From Burkholderia sp. D-99 (GTDB lineage: Bacteria > Pseudomonadota > Gammaproteobacteria > Burkholderiales > Burkholderiaceae), in contig NZ_JAAOXM010000002.1 of assembly GCF_011605345.1 (NCBI RefSeq), positions 1,054,001 to 1,118,000 of the forward strand: a stretch of DNA of 64,000 bases, written 5' to 3'. A program made the position numbers and the translations under genes. Every line of letters begins with the position of its first letter. Position 1 is the first letter of the stretch. Shown in pieces: positions 1 through 9,201 of this stretch. Below the pieces are notes generated by a model that searched no databases, was not told where the DNA came from, and was given only the letters and a program-made list of their open reading frames with translations.

Positions 1-1
1 C

Positions 2-976
2 GCGTCGCAGCAGCGCTGGACGCTGCGCTTCGGCGACGGGCGCTGGCCGTCGTGGCTGTTCGATGCCGCGTCGCGTGCGCCGGGCACGACGCCGCTCGAC
101 TACCTCGCGCTCGCCCCGCTCGTGTTCGCGCGCATGGGCCGCTCACTCGCACAGACGATGCGATGCGACGGCATGCTGTGGGAACGTTGGCTGCGGCCAT
201 ATTTCCTCGGTGTGCTGAACGTCGAGCCGCGCCATGCGAGCGCCGAACTCGCGCGCGCGGCGCTGTACGGCACGTTTGCCGCGGGCGGCCCCGGCTGCCG
301 TCCGCTCGTCGCGCGTCATGGCCTCGGCAGCGCATTCGTCGAACCGGCGCTGCGGATGCTGCAGCACGGCGGCGCGCAGATCCGGCTGAATTCGCGGCTT
401 GACGCGTTCGAATTCGGCGCGCACGGCAATGCGGTCGATGCGGTCTCGGTCGGCGGCGAGCGGATCGATCTCGCACCGGGCGACGCCGTCGTGCTGGCCG
501 TGCCGCCCGAAGTCGCGCAGCCGCTCGTGCCCGAGCTCACCGCGCCCGACACGTTCAGCGCGGTCGTGACCGCGTATTTCGCGGTCGAGACGCCGGCCGG
601 TACGCCGCTGCAGACGGCCGTCGTGAACGGTGTCGTCGATGCGGTGCGCACCGGCGGCGGCCAGCTCGCGGCGACGATCCGCGACGCGGGGCGCTGGCTC
701 GACACACCGCGCGACACGCTCGCGCGGCGCATCTGGGAAGACGTCGCGCGCGTGACCGGCGCGAACCCGGAAACCATCCCCGCGTGGCAGCTCGTCGTCG
801 AGCCGCGCGCGGGCTTTGCGGCGGTGCCGTCGCAGGAAATGAAGCGTCCGGCCGTGCGTACGCGCTGGACCAATCTTGTACTGGCGGGCGACTGGATTGC
901 CACCGGCTTGCCCGCCACGATCGAGGGCGCGATCCGCTCCGGCCAGCTGGCCGCGGACGTGCTCCAGACACAATAA
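2..976 (+). CDS. hpnE: HpnE-type hydroxysqualene oxidoreductase (3' part)
   Basis: C-terminal 324 residues of a flavin amine-oxidase-family protein; the 5' end and the N-terminal dinucleotide-binding fold lie before the window. The tail carries the family's C-terminal FAD-contact segment (AGDWIATGLP followed by EGAIRSGQLAA). In hopanoid producers HpnE reduces hydroxysqualene to squalene after HpnC and HpnD. The stop is 11 bp before squalene-hopene cyclase, so the genes are probably co-transcribed and this enzyme supplies the cyclase substrate. The family and the neighbours agree; only the truncation limits the call. Confidence 0.88.
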   Translation, partial: ASQQRWTLRFGDGRWPSWLFDAASRAPGTTPLDYLALAPLVFARMGRSLAQTMRCDGMLWERWLRPYFLGVLNVEPRHASAELARAALYGTFAAGGPGCRPLVARHGLGSAFVEPALRMLQHGGAQIRLNSRLDAFEFGAHGNAVDAVSVGGERIDLAPGDAVVLAVPPEVAQPLVPELTAPDTFSAVVTAYFAVETPAGTPLQTAVVNGVVDAVRTGGGQLAATIRDAGRWLDTPRDTLARRIWEDVARVTGANPETIPAWQLVVEPRAGFAAVPSQEMKRPAVRTRWTNLVLAGDWIATGLPATIEGAIRSGQLAADVLQTQ

Positions 977-987
977 GAGAGGGACCG

Positions 988-2961
988 ATGAACGATCTCA
1001 CCGAAATGGCTACCTTGTCCGCCGGCACCGTGCCGGCCGGCGTCGACGCGGCCGTCGCGCGTGCGACCGACGCGCTGCTGGCCGCACAGCAAGCGGACGG
1101 ACACTGGGTCTACGAACTCGAAGCCGATTCGACGATTCCCGCCGAATACGTGCTGCTCGTCCACTATCTCGGCGAGACGCCGAACCTCGAGCTCGAACAG
1201 AAGATCGGCAAGTATCTGCGCCGCATCCAGCAGGCCGACGGCGGCTGGCCGCTGTTCACCGACGGCGCGCCGAACGTCAGCGCGAGCGTGAAGGCGTATT
1301 TCGCGCTGAAGGTGATCGGCGACGACGAGAACGCCGAGCACATGCAGCGTGCGCGCCGTGCCATCCACGCGATGGGCGGCGCGGAGATGTCGAACGTGTT
1401 CACGCGCATCCAGCTCGCGCTGTACGGCGCGATTCCGTGGCGCGCGGTGCCGATGATGCCGGTCGAGATCATGCTGCTGCCGCAGTGGTTCCCGTTCCAC
1501 CTGTCGAAGGTGTCGTACTGGGCGCGCACCGTGATCGTGCCGCTGCTCGTGCTGAACGCGAAGCGCCCGATCGCGAAGAACCCGCGCGGCGTGCGCATCG
1601 ACGAGCTGTTCATCGATCCGCCCGTCAACGCCGGGCTGCTGCCGCGCCAGGGCCACCAGAGCGCCGGCTGGTTCGCGTTCTTCCGCGTGGTCGACCATGC
1701 GCTGCGCGCGGTCGACGGCCTGTTCCCGAACTACACGCGCGAACGCGCGATCCGCCAGGCCGTCTCGTTCGTCGACGAGCGCCTGAATGGCGAAGACGGC
1801 CTCGGCGCGATCTATCCGGCGATGGCCAACGCGGTGATGATGTACGACGTGCTCGGCTACGCGGAAGATCATCCGAACCGCGCGATCGCGCGCAAGTCGA
1901 TCGAGAAGCTGCTCGTGGTGCACGACGACGAAGCGTATTGCCAGCCGTGCCTGTCGCCGGTGTGGGACACGTCGCTCGCCGCGAATGCGCTGCTCGAAAC
2001 GGGCGACGCACGTGCCGAGGAAGCCGTGCTGCGCGGCCTCGAATGGCTGCGCCCGCTGCAGATCCTCGACGTGCGCGGCGACTGGATCTCGCGCCGCCCG
2101 CACGTTCGGCCCGGCGGCTGGGCATTCCAGTACGCGAACGCGCACTACCCGGACGTCGACGATACGGCGGTGGTTGCGGTGGCGATGGCTCGCGCGCAGA
2201 CACTCAGGCAGAACGACGCGTATCGCGATTCGATCGCGCGGGCGCGCGAGTGGGTTGTCGGGATGCAGAGCAGCGACGGCGGCTGGGGCGCGTTCGAACC
2301 GGAAAACACGCAGTACTACCTGAACAACATCCCGTTCTCGGATCACGGCGCGCTGCTCGATCCGCCGACGGCCGACGTGTCGGGCCGCTGCCTGTCGATG
2401 CTGGCGCAGCTTGGCGAGACGCCGCTGAACAGCGAGCCGGCGCGCCGCGCGCTCGACTACATCCTCAAGGAGCAGGAACCGGACGGCAGCTGGTATGGCC
2501 GCTGGGGGATGAACTACGTGTACGGCACGTGGACGGCACTGTGCTCGCTGAACGCGGCCGGCCTGACGCCGGACGATCCGCGCGTGAAGCGCGGCGCGCA
2601 GTGGCTGCTGTCGATCCAGAACAAGGACGGCGGCTGGGGCGAGGACGGCGACAGCTACAAGCTGAACTATCGCGGCTTCGAACAGGCACCGAGCACGGCG
2701 TCGCAGACGGCCTGGGCGCTGCTTGGCCTGATGGCGGCCGGCGAGGTGAACAACCCGGCGGTCGCGCGCGGTGTCGACTACCTGATCGCCAACCAGAACG
2801 AAGAAGGTTTGTGGGACGAGACGCGCTTCACGGCGACGGGCTTCCCGCGCGTGTTCTACCTGCGCTACCACGGCTATCGCAAGTTCTTCCCGCTATGGGC
2901 GCTCGCGCGCTATCGCAACCTGAAGCGCGACAACACGACGCGCGTCACGGTCGGGCTGTAA
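988..2961 (+). CDS. shc: Squalene-hopene cyclase
   Basis: 657-residue class II triterpene cyclase that turns squalene into hopene/hopanol at the inner membrane. The catalytic DxDD acid motif is DVDD at residues 389-392. Many QW repeats are visible (QQADGHW, QQADGGW, QSSDGGW, QNKDGGW, QNEEGLW), spread over both alpha-barrel domains. The ATG at 988 was chosen because AGAGAGGGA lies just upstream and it clears the hpnE stop; the reading frame stays open further upstream but that part overlaps hpnE. Length matches the bacterial family. It sits between hpnE and hpnG in an apparent hpn operon. Confidence 0.97.
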   Translation: MNDLTEMATLSAGTVPAGVDAAVARATDALLAAQQADGHWVYELEADSTIPAEYVLLVHYLGETPNLELEQKIGKYLRRIQQADGGWPLFTDGAPNVSASVKAYFALKVIGDDENAEHMQRARRAIHAMGGAEMSNVFTRIQLALYGAIPWRAVPMMPVEIMLLPQWFPFHLSKVSYWARTVIVPLLVLNAKRPIAKNPRGVRIDELFIDPPVNAGLLPRQGHQSAGWFAFFRVVDHALRAVDGLFPNYTRERAIRQAVSFVDERLNGEDGLGAIYPAMANAVMMYDVLGYAEDHPNRAIARKSIEKLLVVHDDEAYCQPCLSPVWDTSLAANALLETGDARAEEAVLRGLEWLRPLQILDVRGDWISRRPHVRPGGWAFQYANAHYPDVDDTAVVAVAMARAQTLRQNDAYRDSIARAREWVVGMQSSDGGWGAFEPENTQYYLNNIPFSDHGALLDPPTADVSGRCLSMLAQLGETPLNSEPARRALDYILKEQEPDGSWYGRWGMNYVYGTWTALCSLNAAGLTPDDPRVKRGAQWLLSIQNKDGGWGEDGDSYKLNYRGFEQAPSTASQTAWALLGLMAAGEVNNPAVARGVDYLIANQNEEGLWDETRFTATGFPRVFYLRYHGYRKFFPLWALARYRNLKRDNTTRVTVGL

Positions 2962-2964
2962 CGC

Positions 2965-3669
2965 GTGGCGTCCCAATCCACCGGCACGCTGCCCGTCATC
3001 GCCGTGACGGGGATGGCGTTCGAGGCGCGCATCGCGCGCGGCGACGGCGTCGAAGCCGTCTTTGCCGCGCGGGCCGACCGGCTCGAACGCGCGCTGACCG
3101 AGGCGACCGCGCGCGGTTGCGCGGGCATCGTGAGCTTCGGCACGGCGGGCGGGCTCGCGCCCGACCTGGCGCCCGGCGCGCTCGTGATCGCGAACGCGAT
3201 CGACGGGCCGTTCGGCCGCGTCGAGACCGATACGCGCTGGAGCACGCGGCTCGTCGCCGCGCTGCACGACACGCCGGTGTGGGCGCGCGTCACGCGCGGC
3301 ACGATCGTAGCCGTGAGCGCACCGGTCGTCAGCGAACAGGAAAAGACGTCGCTGCATCGCGCGAAGGGCGCGCTCGCCGTCGACATGGAGTCGCATATCG
3401 CGGCGGCTTTCGCGGCCGCGCGCGGTGTGCCGTTCGCGGTGTGCCGCGCGATCGTCGATCCGGCGTGGCGCACGCTGCCGCGCGCGGCGACGGCCGGCCT
3501 GCGCGACGACGGCAGCACGGCGATCCTGCCGATCCTGCGTGAACTGCTGAAGCAGCCGTCTCAGCTCGGCCCGCTGCTGCAGGTTGCAAGCGACGCGCGC
3601 GCGGCGCGCACGACGCTGATCCAGGCACGGCACGCGTTCGAGCGTGCGGGCGCGATGCGGATCGTTTGA
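2965..3669 (+). CDS. hpnG: HpnG-type adenosylhopane nucleosidase/phosphorylase
   Basis: 234 residues, GTG start three bases after the shc stop, so translation is probably coupled. It belongs to the phosphorylase/nucleosidase superfamily: a glycine-rich phosphate/ribose loop (SFGTAGGLAPDLAPGA) and a later VDMES segment typical of MTA/SAH-nucleosidase-like enzymes. In characterised hopanoid producers HpnG removes adenine from adenosylhopane on the way to ribosylhopane and bacteriohopanetetrol. The placement directly after shc is what separates it from a generic nucleosidase. It is the last gene of this hpn run before a bidirectional terminator. Confidence 0.9.
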   Translation: MASQSTGTLPVIAVTGMAFEARIARGDGVEAVFAARADRLERALTEATARGCAGIVSFGTAGGLAPDLAPGALVIANAIDGPFGRVETDTRWSTRLVAALHDTPVWARVTRGTIVAVSAPVVSEQEKTSLHRAKGALAVDMESHIAAAFAAARGVPFAVCRAIVDPAWRTLPRAATAGLRDDGSTAILPILRELLKQPSQLGPLLQVASDARAARTTLIQARHAFERAGAMRIV

Positions 3670-3730
3670 GCGGCGTTCGCCGCGACTTTCTCCCCTCTTC
3701 TCGGTTTCCCCGTTTCGTACGGACAAAAAA

Positions 3731-3755
3731 AGAGCGCTGCATGATGCAGCGCTCT
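3731..3755. terminator. Bidirectional intrinsic terminator between hpnG and mlaA
   Basis: Perfect 10-bp stem AGAGCGCTGC / GCAGCGCTCT with a 5-base loop. An A-run at 3725-3731 gives a strong U-tract for the minus-strand mlaA transcript; the plus-strand side is only weakly T-rich. It lies between the convergent stops of hpnG and mlaA. Confidence 0.85.
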
Positions 3756-3783
3756 TCGTCTTTGCGCGGCCGCCGTTGCGGCG

Positions 3784-4773
3784 TTACTGCGCGGCCGGAC
3801 TGCTTGCAGGTGCCGCCGGTGTGGCCGGCACGGTCGCCGAACCGGACGACGCCGGCATTGCGGCCGATGCCGCAGCCGGTGCAGCAGCAGGCGCGCTCGC
3901 CGGCATCGCGTTCTCCGCACCCGGATCGTCGTACTGCGGCAACCCCGGCGCGGCCGGTGCGTTGTTCGGGGCGGTACCCGATGCGCCGCCCGATTCACCC
4001 GGGTCCTCGTAGTTCGGCAACCCCGGCACGGCAGGCGTCGCGGCCGGCACAGCGCCCGATTCACCCGGTTCGTTGTAAGTCGGCAGCGTCGCCGACTGGC
4101 TGCGATACGTCAGCGACTTGCGCTGCTGCAGGTACGCGTCGCGCACGAACGAATACGGATCGAGCGCGGCCTGCTTCAGCAGGTCGGTCGCGCCGAGCAG
4201 ATCCGAACGCGCGCTGATGAACTGCGCGATGTACATCGGGTTGCGCGCGGCCGGCTCGATGTAGTTCAGCAGGTTGAAGCGCACGTCCACCGCGCGGCCG
4301 ACGCCGTCGCGGAACGTGCTCGGCCCGAACACCGGCAGCACGAGATACGGGCCGGACGGCACGCCCCAGCGTGCGAGCGTCAGGCCGAAATCCTGGTGAT
4401 GCTTCGGTAGCCCGGCCGGCGTCGCGATGTCGATCAGGCCGGCGACGCCGAACAGCGAGTTCATCGTCACGCGCATCAGATCCTGCGTCGCATCGGTGAT
4501 GCGCAACTGCAGCAGGTTGTTCGCCATGTTGCCGAGATCGCCGAGGTTCGAGAAGAAGTTGCTGATCGCGGTGCGTACCGGTGTCGGCGTGATCTTCTGG
4601 TAACCCTTCGCGATCGGCTGGGCGATGTTCGAATCGACGGCGTCGTTGATCTTGTACATCGTCCGGTTCATCGGCTCGAGCGGGTCGTTGGGGTTGCGGT
4701 TCGGTCCCGTCGCGCAGCCGGCCAGCACTGCGCTGGCGGCAACGGTCGCCGCAATGATTCGCACCTTATTCAT
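3784..4773 (-). CDS. mlaA: MlaA/VacJ-family outer-membrane lipoprotein
   Basis: 329 residues with a lipoprotein signal (lipobox LAGC, lipidated Cys20) and the MlaA domain over about residues 30-235 (DPLEPMNR start, [14 protein letters not shown]). MlaA proteins sit in the outer membrane and pass lipid to a periplasmic MlaC carrier. The C-terminal ~85 residues are a Pro/Ala/Gly-rich tail with a repeated PGLPxYxDPG-like unit, absent from minimal MlaA proteins. The start overlaps the hpnN stop by 8 bases, which implies translational coupling to a hopanoid exporter; an outer-membrane hopanoid acceptor role is inferred. A separate canonical mlaA may exist elsewhere in the genome. Confidence 0.88.
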   Translation of the reverse strand: MNKVRIIAATVAASAVLAGCATGPNRNPNDPLEPMNRTMYKINDAVDSNIAQPIAKGYQKITPTPVRTAISNFFSNLGDLGNMANNLLQLRITDATQDLMRVTMNSLFGVAGLIDIATPAGLPKHHQDFGLTLARWGVPSGPYLVLPVFGPSTFRDGVGRAVDVRFNLLNYIEPAARNPMYIAQFISARSDLLGATDLLKQAALDPYSFVRDAYLQQRKSLTYRSQSATLPTYNEPGESGAVPAATPAVPGLPNYEDPGESGGASGTAPNNAPAAPGLPQYDDPGAENAMPASAPAAAPAAASAAMPASSGSATVPATPAAPASSPAAQ

Positions 4774-7399
4774 TGATTCCTTGCGATTGGTTCTTGGCGC
4801 GTTTGACGCGCGGTTTGCCCATCAGGACGGGCTGGAACACCACGGCGCCGATCAGCGTGCAGGTCAGGGCCAGTGCGAGCAGCTTGCCCATGCTCGACGT
4901 GCCCGGGTGGTGCGACAGCCACAGGCTGCCGAATGCGGTCGCCGTCGTCGCGGCGCTGAACAGGACGGCATGCGTGAGGCTCGAGTGCAGCAACCCGGTT
5001 TGCCCCGCGCGCCACGCCATCACGAAATACACCTTGAACGCGACGCCGACGCCGAGCATCAGCGGCAGCGCGATGATGTTCGCGAAGTTGAGCGGCATGC
5101 CGAGCACGACGCACAGTTCGAGCGTCACGACGCCCGACACGAGCAGCGGCACCAGCGTGCGCAGCACGTCGCCGAAGCGGCGCAGCGTGACCCACAGCAG
5201 GATCGTGATCGAGATGATCGACCACAGTGCCGCATGCAGGAACGCGTTGATGATCGTGTCGGCCGAATGCAGGATCGAGATCGGCCCGCCGGTCGTGCCC
5301 GGCTCCGCGGCCTTCACGGTCTTCGCGAAGCGGCGCAGCATCGTGTCGTCGTTCGGGTCGACGCCCTTCGGCACCTTCGGCGAAATCTGCACGAGCGCAT
5401 GGCCGTCCGGCGCGACCCAGTCGCGCACGAGCTGCGGCGGCAGCGATTCGCGCGTGATGTCCTGCGGCTGCAGCAGCGACGCGAGCTGGTTGAGCGCGAT
5501 GCGCAGCGTATCGGAGAACGCACGCTCGGCGCGGTCGCGCGTCGCGGCGTCTGCTGCGGCGAGCTTCGCGAGCGACGCGGACAGGTGCTGCGCGGCGGCC
5601 GCGCCCGGGCCCGGGTGATCTTCGGCCGCGTAGCTCAGCAGGTCCGACAGCCGCTTGAGCGCGGCGACGCGCTGCGCGTCGGTCGCGGGCGGCGCGGCCG
5701 GTTGCGTCAGCGCGGGCAGCAGTTCGCTCGCGGCCGCGGCGATCGCTGCGCGCTTGGCCGGCTGGTCGGCAGGGATGAAGGTCGACAGCGTGGTCGTGCG
5801 GCCGACTTCAGGCAGCGCGTCGAGGCGCTTCGCGGCCGCGTCGGCCTCCGCGAGCGACGGCGCGAGCAGCGTGACGTCGTTGACGGCGGCTTCGGGGGAA
5901 TCCTTCAGCGCGAGCAGGGTCGCCATCGATTCGCTGTTCGGATCCTTCAGGTGCAGCGGGTTGAAGTCGAAGCGCAGGAACGCGAGCAGCGGCAGCGCGC
6001 CGACCACGACCACGAGCGTGCCGATCAGGATCGGCTTGCGATGGCGATCGAGGTAGTCGTCGACCGGCGCGAGCCACGGGAAGCCCGGCGTCTTCGATTC
6101 GCCCGGCGGCGCGAACAGGCGCAGCAGCGCCGGCAGCAGCGTGAGCGTCGTGAGCAGCGCGACGAACATCCCGACGCCCGCGATGAGTCCGAGTTCGGAC
6201 ACGCCGCGATAGGCGGTGGGAATGAACGAGAAGAAGCTCGCCGCGACGGCCGCGGTGGCCAGCGCGAGCGGCATGCCCATCGAGTGCGCGGCGCCGATCA
6301 GCGCGTGATCGATGCGCGGATCGCGGAAGCGCTCCTCGCGGTACTTCACGCCGTACTGGATCGAGAAGTCGACGCCGAGGCCGACGAACAGCACCATGAA
6401 CGCGACCGAGATCATGTTCAGCGAGCCGACCATCGCGAGGCCGAGCGCGGCGGTCACGACGAGGCCGACGAACAGCGTGACGAGCACCGAGCCGATCATC
6501 CGCTTCGAGCGCAGCGCCAGCCACAGGATGACGAGCACGGCGAGCAGCGTGAAGACGCCGTTGAGCGCCGCGCCGTCTTCGACCGACGCGAATTCGTCGT
6601 CGGCGAGCGGCTGCTCACCGGTCAGGCGTACGGCCGCGCCGTAGCGCTTCTCGAGATCGATCGAACGAGCCGCGTCGCGGATCACCTGGCTGGTTTCCGC
6701 GCCGGCCTTCAGTGCGCCGTAGTTGACCACGGGCTGCACGGTGACGAACGCGCGCGCGGGCTGCCGCGCGGCATCGCTGTCGACCAGCGCGCGCCACGAG
6801 AATGCGGCCGGCTTGCCGGCCAGCACGTCGTCGACCGTCGCGGCGCTGCGTGCGAGCAGCTTCGCCATCGTGGGCAGTTTCACCTGGCCGGTCAGGAGCG
6901 GCTGGCCGAGCGTGGTGGAGAGTGTGGTCGCGAGCCCGGTGAGGCTCGGATTCTTCGCGAGTTCGTTGACGAGCGGGCGTGCGCTCGCGAGCTGCGACGT
7001 GGTATCCGTGACCTCCTGCGGCGACAGGAACAGCAGCCCGTTGTGCTCGAAGAACGGCCCGCCGCCGGGCTCGGCGACCTGGCCGATGCGGCCGGCTTCG
7101 GCATCCTTCTGCAGCGCTTCGGTCAGCGCATGCGCGGCGGCGTTCGCGAACTCGGGCGCAGGCGCCTCGACGACCGCGAGGATCGTGCCGTTGCGTTGCG
7201 GGAACGCGTTGTCGACGGCCTGGCCGAGCGCCGCCCATTGCGGTTCCGCATCGACGAGCTTGCTGATGTCGGTGTTGATCTTGAAATGTTGCGCAACGTA
7301 GACGCCGCTGAGCGCGGCGATGACGAGCGACAGGACGACGACCCAGACGGGGCGGCGCACCGACCATGCAACGAGTCGGACGATGAGAGATGTCACCAT
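4766..7399 (-). CDS. hpnN: HpnN-type hopanoid RND/MMPL transporter
   Basis: 877-residue RND-superfamily permease: a first transmembrane helix (residues ~10-35), a large periplasmic domain, an MMPL-type helix bundle, then the same pattern again in the C-terminal half. HpnN proteins are needed for hopanoid movement to the outer membrane in Rhodopseudomonas. The start at 7399 ([10 protein letters not shown]) places the membrane helix properly; an in-frame start 39 bases upstream adds a poorly conserved leader. The C-terminus overlaps mlaA by 8 bases, and an MlaC-like gene is divergent. Family and context both support hopanoid rather than drug transport. Confidence 0.9.
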   Translation of the reverse strand: MVTSLIVRLVAWSVRRPVWVVVLSLVIAALSGVYVAQHFKINTDISKLVDAEPQWAALGQAVDNAFPQRNGTILAVVEAPAPEFANAAAHALTEALQKDAEAGRIGQVAEPGGGPFFEHNGLLFLSPQEVTDTTSQLASARPLVNELAKNPSLTGLATTLSTTLGQPLLTGQVKLPTMAKLLARSAATVDDVLAGKPAAFSWRALVDSDAARQPARAFVTVQPVVNYGALKAGAETSQVIRDAARSIDLEKRYGAAVRLTGEQPLADDEFASVEDGAALNGVFTLLAVLVILWLALRSKRMIGSVLVTLFVGLVVTAALGLAMVGSLNMISVAFMVLFVGLGVDFSIQYGVKYREERFRDPRIDHALIGAAHSMGMPLALATAAVAASFFSFIPTAYRGVSELGLIAGVGMFVALLTTLTLLPALLRLFAPPGESKTPGFPWLAPVDDYLDRHRKPILIGTLVVVVGALPLLAFLRFDFNPLHLKDPNSESMATLLALKDSPEAAVNDVTLLAPSLAEADAAAKRLDALPEVGRTTTLSTFIPADQPAKRAAIAAAASELLPALTQPAAPPATDAQRVAALKRLSDLLSYAAEDHPGPGAAAAQHLSASLAKLAAADAATRDRAERAFSDTLRIALNQLASLLQPQDITRESLPPQLVRDWVAPDGHALVQISPKVPKGVDPNDDTMLRRFAKTVKAAEPGTTGGPISILHSADTIINAFLHAALWSIISITILLWVTLRRFGDVLRTLVPLLVSGVVTLELCVVLGMPLNFANIIALPLMLGVGVAFKVYFVMAWRAGQTGLLHSSLTHAVLFSAATTATAFGSLWLSHHPGTSSMGKLLALALTCTLIGAVVFQPVLMGKPRVKRAKNQSQGINE

Positions 7400-7722
7400 G
7401 TGGCGGTGGGGAGCGGCTGGCAAGGGCAAAGTAGTCAAGTATACCGGCGCAGCGTGGCGGCGGTCGTGACGTTGGGGGTTTCAGGGAGGGAAGGAGATTT
7501 GTTCGCGACGGCGGAATCGATATCGATGGCCAGCCGGTTGGTAAGGGGATATTTACATAATCGGCGCCGCGCTGCTTTTTCGCGCCGCTGCACGCCTGTG
7601 ACAAAGGAACCTGAAAGGTAACAGTCGGTCACGGCGGCACACCGAGGCGTCAGGCCCGGTATACTTTGCATCGTCGGCCGGTGCAATGAACCGGTCGTTT
7701 TTTCTCATCGAGCGATATTCGT
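7400..7722. promoter_or_regulatory. Divergent promoter region hpnN / hpnM
   Basis: 323 bp without a convincing gene, between divergent hpnN and the MlaC-like gene. On the plus strand TATACT at 7660-7665 is a good -10 candidate. Just after it an 8-bp stem (CGGCCGGT 7675-7682, ACCGGTCG 7690-7697, one G-T pair) runs straight into six Ts at 7698-7703, ending 19 bases before the hpnM ATG. It could stabilise the 5' end or act as an attenuator. Confidence 0.45.
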
Positions 7723-8319
7723 ATGAAACGTCATCTGTTTGCTTTCGTCGCGGCGGCCGCCGTGTCGGTTTCCGCTTTCGCGCAGAGTGCGCCGGTCGAT
7801 ATCGTCCGCAATGCGGTCGAGGGCACCGTCACCGCGATGAAGGCCGATCCGGCCGCACGCGGCGGTGATATGGCGAAGGTCACGCAGGTCGTCGAGCAGC
7901 GCTTCCTGCCCGCGACCAACTTCGAGCGCACGACCCGCATCGCGGTCGGCGATGCGTGGAAGCAGGCCACGCCGCAACAGCAGCAGGAGCTGTACAAGCA
8001 GTTCAAGCTGCTGATGACGCGCACCTACGCCGCGTCGCTCGCGCAGCTCGGCAGCCAGGACGCGAAGTTCTCGTTCAAGGCCGGCGGCGCGTCGGGTGCC
8101 GACGCGCTCGTGCAGTCGACGGTCTCGACGCCGGGCGACAGCCAGTCGGTCGGCTATCGTCTCGGCAAGGTCGGCAACGACTGGAAGATCTACGACATCG
8201 ACATGTCGGGCGCGTGGCTGATCCAGGTCTACCAGGGCCAGTTCAAGAGCCAGCTCGCATCGGGCGGGATCGATGGCCTGATCGCGTATCTGCAGAAGCA
8301 CAATTCGCGGACGAATTGA
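7723..8319 (+). CDS. hpnM: MlaC/Ttg2D-family periplasmic lipid carrier, HpnM type
   Basis: 198 residues with a cleavable Sec signal (about residues 1-20, ending AFA-QS) and an MlaC/toluene-tolerance fold: a helical N-terminal part with ERTTRIAVGDAWKQAT, then a beta-rich part with VGYRLGKVGNDWKIYDIDMSG. MlaC proteins carry lipid through the periplasm between inner- and outer-membrane partners. The gene is divergent from hpnN and mlaA, matching the HpnM subfamily found in hopanoid loci. A general phospholipid MlaC is the alternative, but no mlaFEDB genes are nearby. An intrinsic terminator follows. Confidence 0.85.
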   Translation: MKRHLFAFVAAAAVSVSAFAQSAPVDIVRNAVEGTVTAMKADPAARGGDMAKVTQVVEQRFLPATNFERTTRIAVGDAWKQATPQQQQELYKQFKLLMTRTYAASLAQLGSQDAKFSFKAGGASGADALVQSTVSTPGDSQSVGYRLGKVGNDWKIYDIDMSGAWLIQVYQGQFKSQLASGGIDGLIAYLQKHNSRTN

Positions 8320-8352
8320 CGGCCGCTGCGCGGTTCGGAATCCGGATGCATG

Positions 8353-8378
8353 AAGGGCGCCCTCGGGCGCCCTTTTTT
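8353..8378 (+). terminator. Intrinsic terminator after hpnM
   Basis: Nine-base-pair GC-rich stem (AAGGGCGCC / GGCGCCCTT) with loop CTCG, followed by a T-run to 8378. It closes the hpnM transcript before the convergent TetR gene. Confidence 0.88.
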
Positions 8379-8415
8379 GTTGCGGGCCGCGCGTGCGGCG
8401 CCCACCTGCGATGCT

Positions 8416-9057
8416 TCATGCGCCGACGCCGAGCATCCGCAGGCAATCGTCGACCACCGCATCGACGAACGCGGCGCGATCCGTTTCCGGCGCCGCGATG
8501 ATGTGATCGGTCGCGCCGTGCACGCCCGCATAGATCAGCAGCGCGGTGACCTGCGGGTGTGCGAGCCGCCACGTGCCGGCCCGTGCGCCGCCGTCGAGAA
8601 TCGCGCCGAGCTGCTCGAGGATCGCGTTCTTGTCGGCATTCGTGCGATCGTGGTGATGGTGATTCGCGTAGACGATATCGTGCGTGCGGAAGGTCGCGGC
8701 GTAGGTTTCGATGCTGGTGCGGATCCACGCGCGCAGGCGCGCGAGCCAGTCGTCGGCGTCGCACGCGTCCACCGCGTGCTGCAGCCGGTCGAGGAACGAC
8801 GCCGTGTAGCGCTGCGCGAGCGCGGCGAGCATGTCGGATTTCGATTCGAAGTAGTGATAGAACGTGCCTTTCGCGACCTGCGCGTGCTCGACGATCTCGC
8901 TGATGGTCGTCGCTTCCACGCCCTGCGCGAGGAACAGCGTCTCGGCCGCGGCCATCAGTTCCTCGAGTCGTACTTCCGCCGGCTTCGTGCGCGGCAACTT
9001 GCCCGCCGGCGCGTCGTCTTTCACTGTCGTGGTCCCTGCTTTTGTCCTGTCCGTCAT
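8416..9057 (-). CDS. TetR/AcrR-family transcriptional regulator
   Basis: 213 residues from the start at 9057 (MTDRTKAG); an in-frame start 27 bases upstream is possible. The N-terminal helix-turn-helix is clear (TTISEIVEHAQVAKGTFYHYF) and a helical ligand-binding domain follows. It is divergent from an MFS drug exporter and the shared promoter carries a TetR-type palindrome, so it most likely represses the exporter and itself. The stretch ANHHHHDR near the middle is histidine-rich and could reflect metal sensing or chance. The ligand cannot be told from the sequence. Confidence 0.88.
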   Translation of the reverse strand: MTDRTKAGTTTVKDDAPAGKLPRTKPAEVRLEELMAAAETLFLAQGVEATTISEIVEHAQVAKGTFYHYFESKSDMLAALAQRYTASFLDRLQHAVDACDADDWLARLRAWIRTSIETYAATFRTHDIVYANHHHHDRTNADKNAILEQLGAILDGGARAGTWRLAHPQVTALLIYAGVHGATDHIIAAPETDRAAFVDAVVDDCLRMLGVGA

Positions 9058-9131
9058 CGCGCGGCTCGACGCCCGTTCGTGCAAAGCCCGCAGTTTAGGC
9101 CAGCGCTCCGTTCACGGCCAACGCAATTCAT

Positions 9132-9144
9132 TGACCGACGGTCA
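9132..9144. promoter_or_regulatory. TetR-type operator palindrome
   Basis: TGACCGACGGTCA, a perfect 6-1-6 inverted repeat between the divergent TetR and MFS genes, about 75 bases before the TetR start and 58 before the MFS start. Its TGACCG half-site resembles many AcrR-family operators. Likely bound by the adjacent TetR protein (inference). Confidence 0.6.
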
Positions 9145-9156
9145 GTCGATATATAT

Positions 9157-9175
9157 GATGAGAACCATTCTCATC
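9157..9175. promoter_or_regulatory. Fur-box-like inverted repeat
   Basis: GATGAGAACCATTCTCATC, a perfect 8-3-8 inverted repeat 27 bases before the MFS start. Its core TGAGAA-N3-TTCTCA resembles betaproteobacterial Fur sites of the ATGAGAATCATTCTCAT type and keeps 11 of 19 positions of the classical Fur consensus. It may add iron control to the exporter, or be a second TetR site. Confidence 0.45.
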
Positions 9176-9201
9176 TTTGTGCCCGTGAAGGGCCGACCGC
9201 C

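Noticed and set aside
4625..7621. A 998-codon plus-strand frame opposite hpnN
   Set aside because: It is the antisense shadow of hpnN, with Arg/Asp/Glu-rich low-complexity sequence and no domain.
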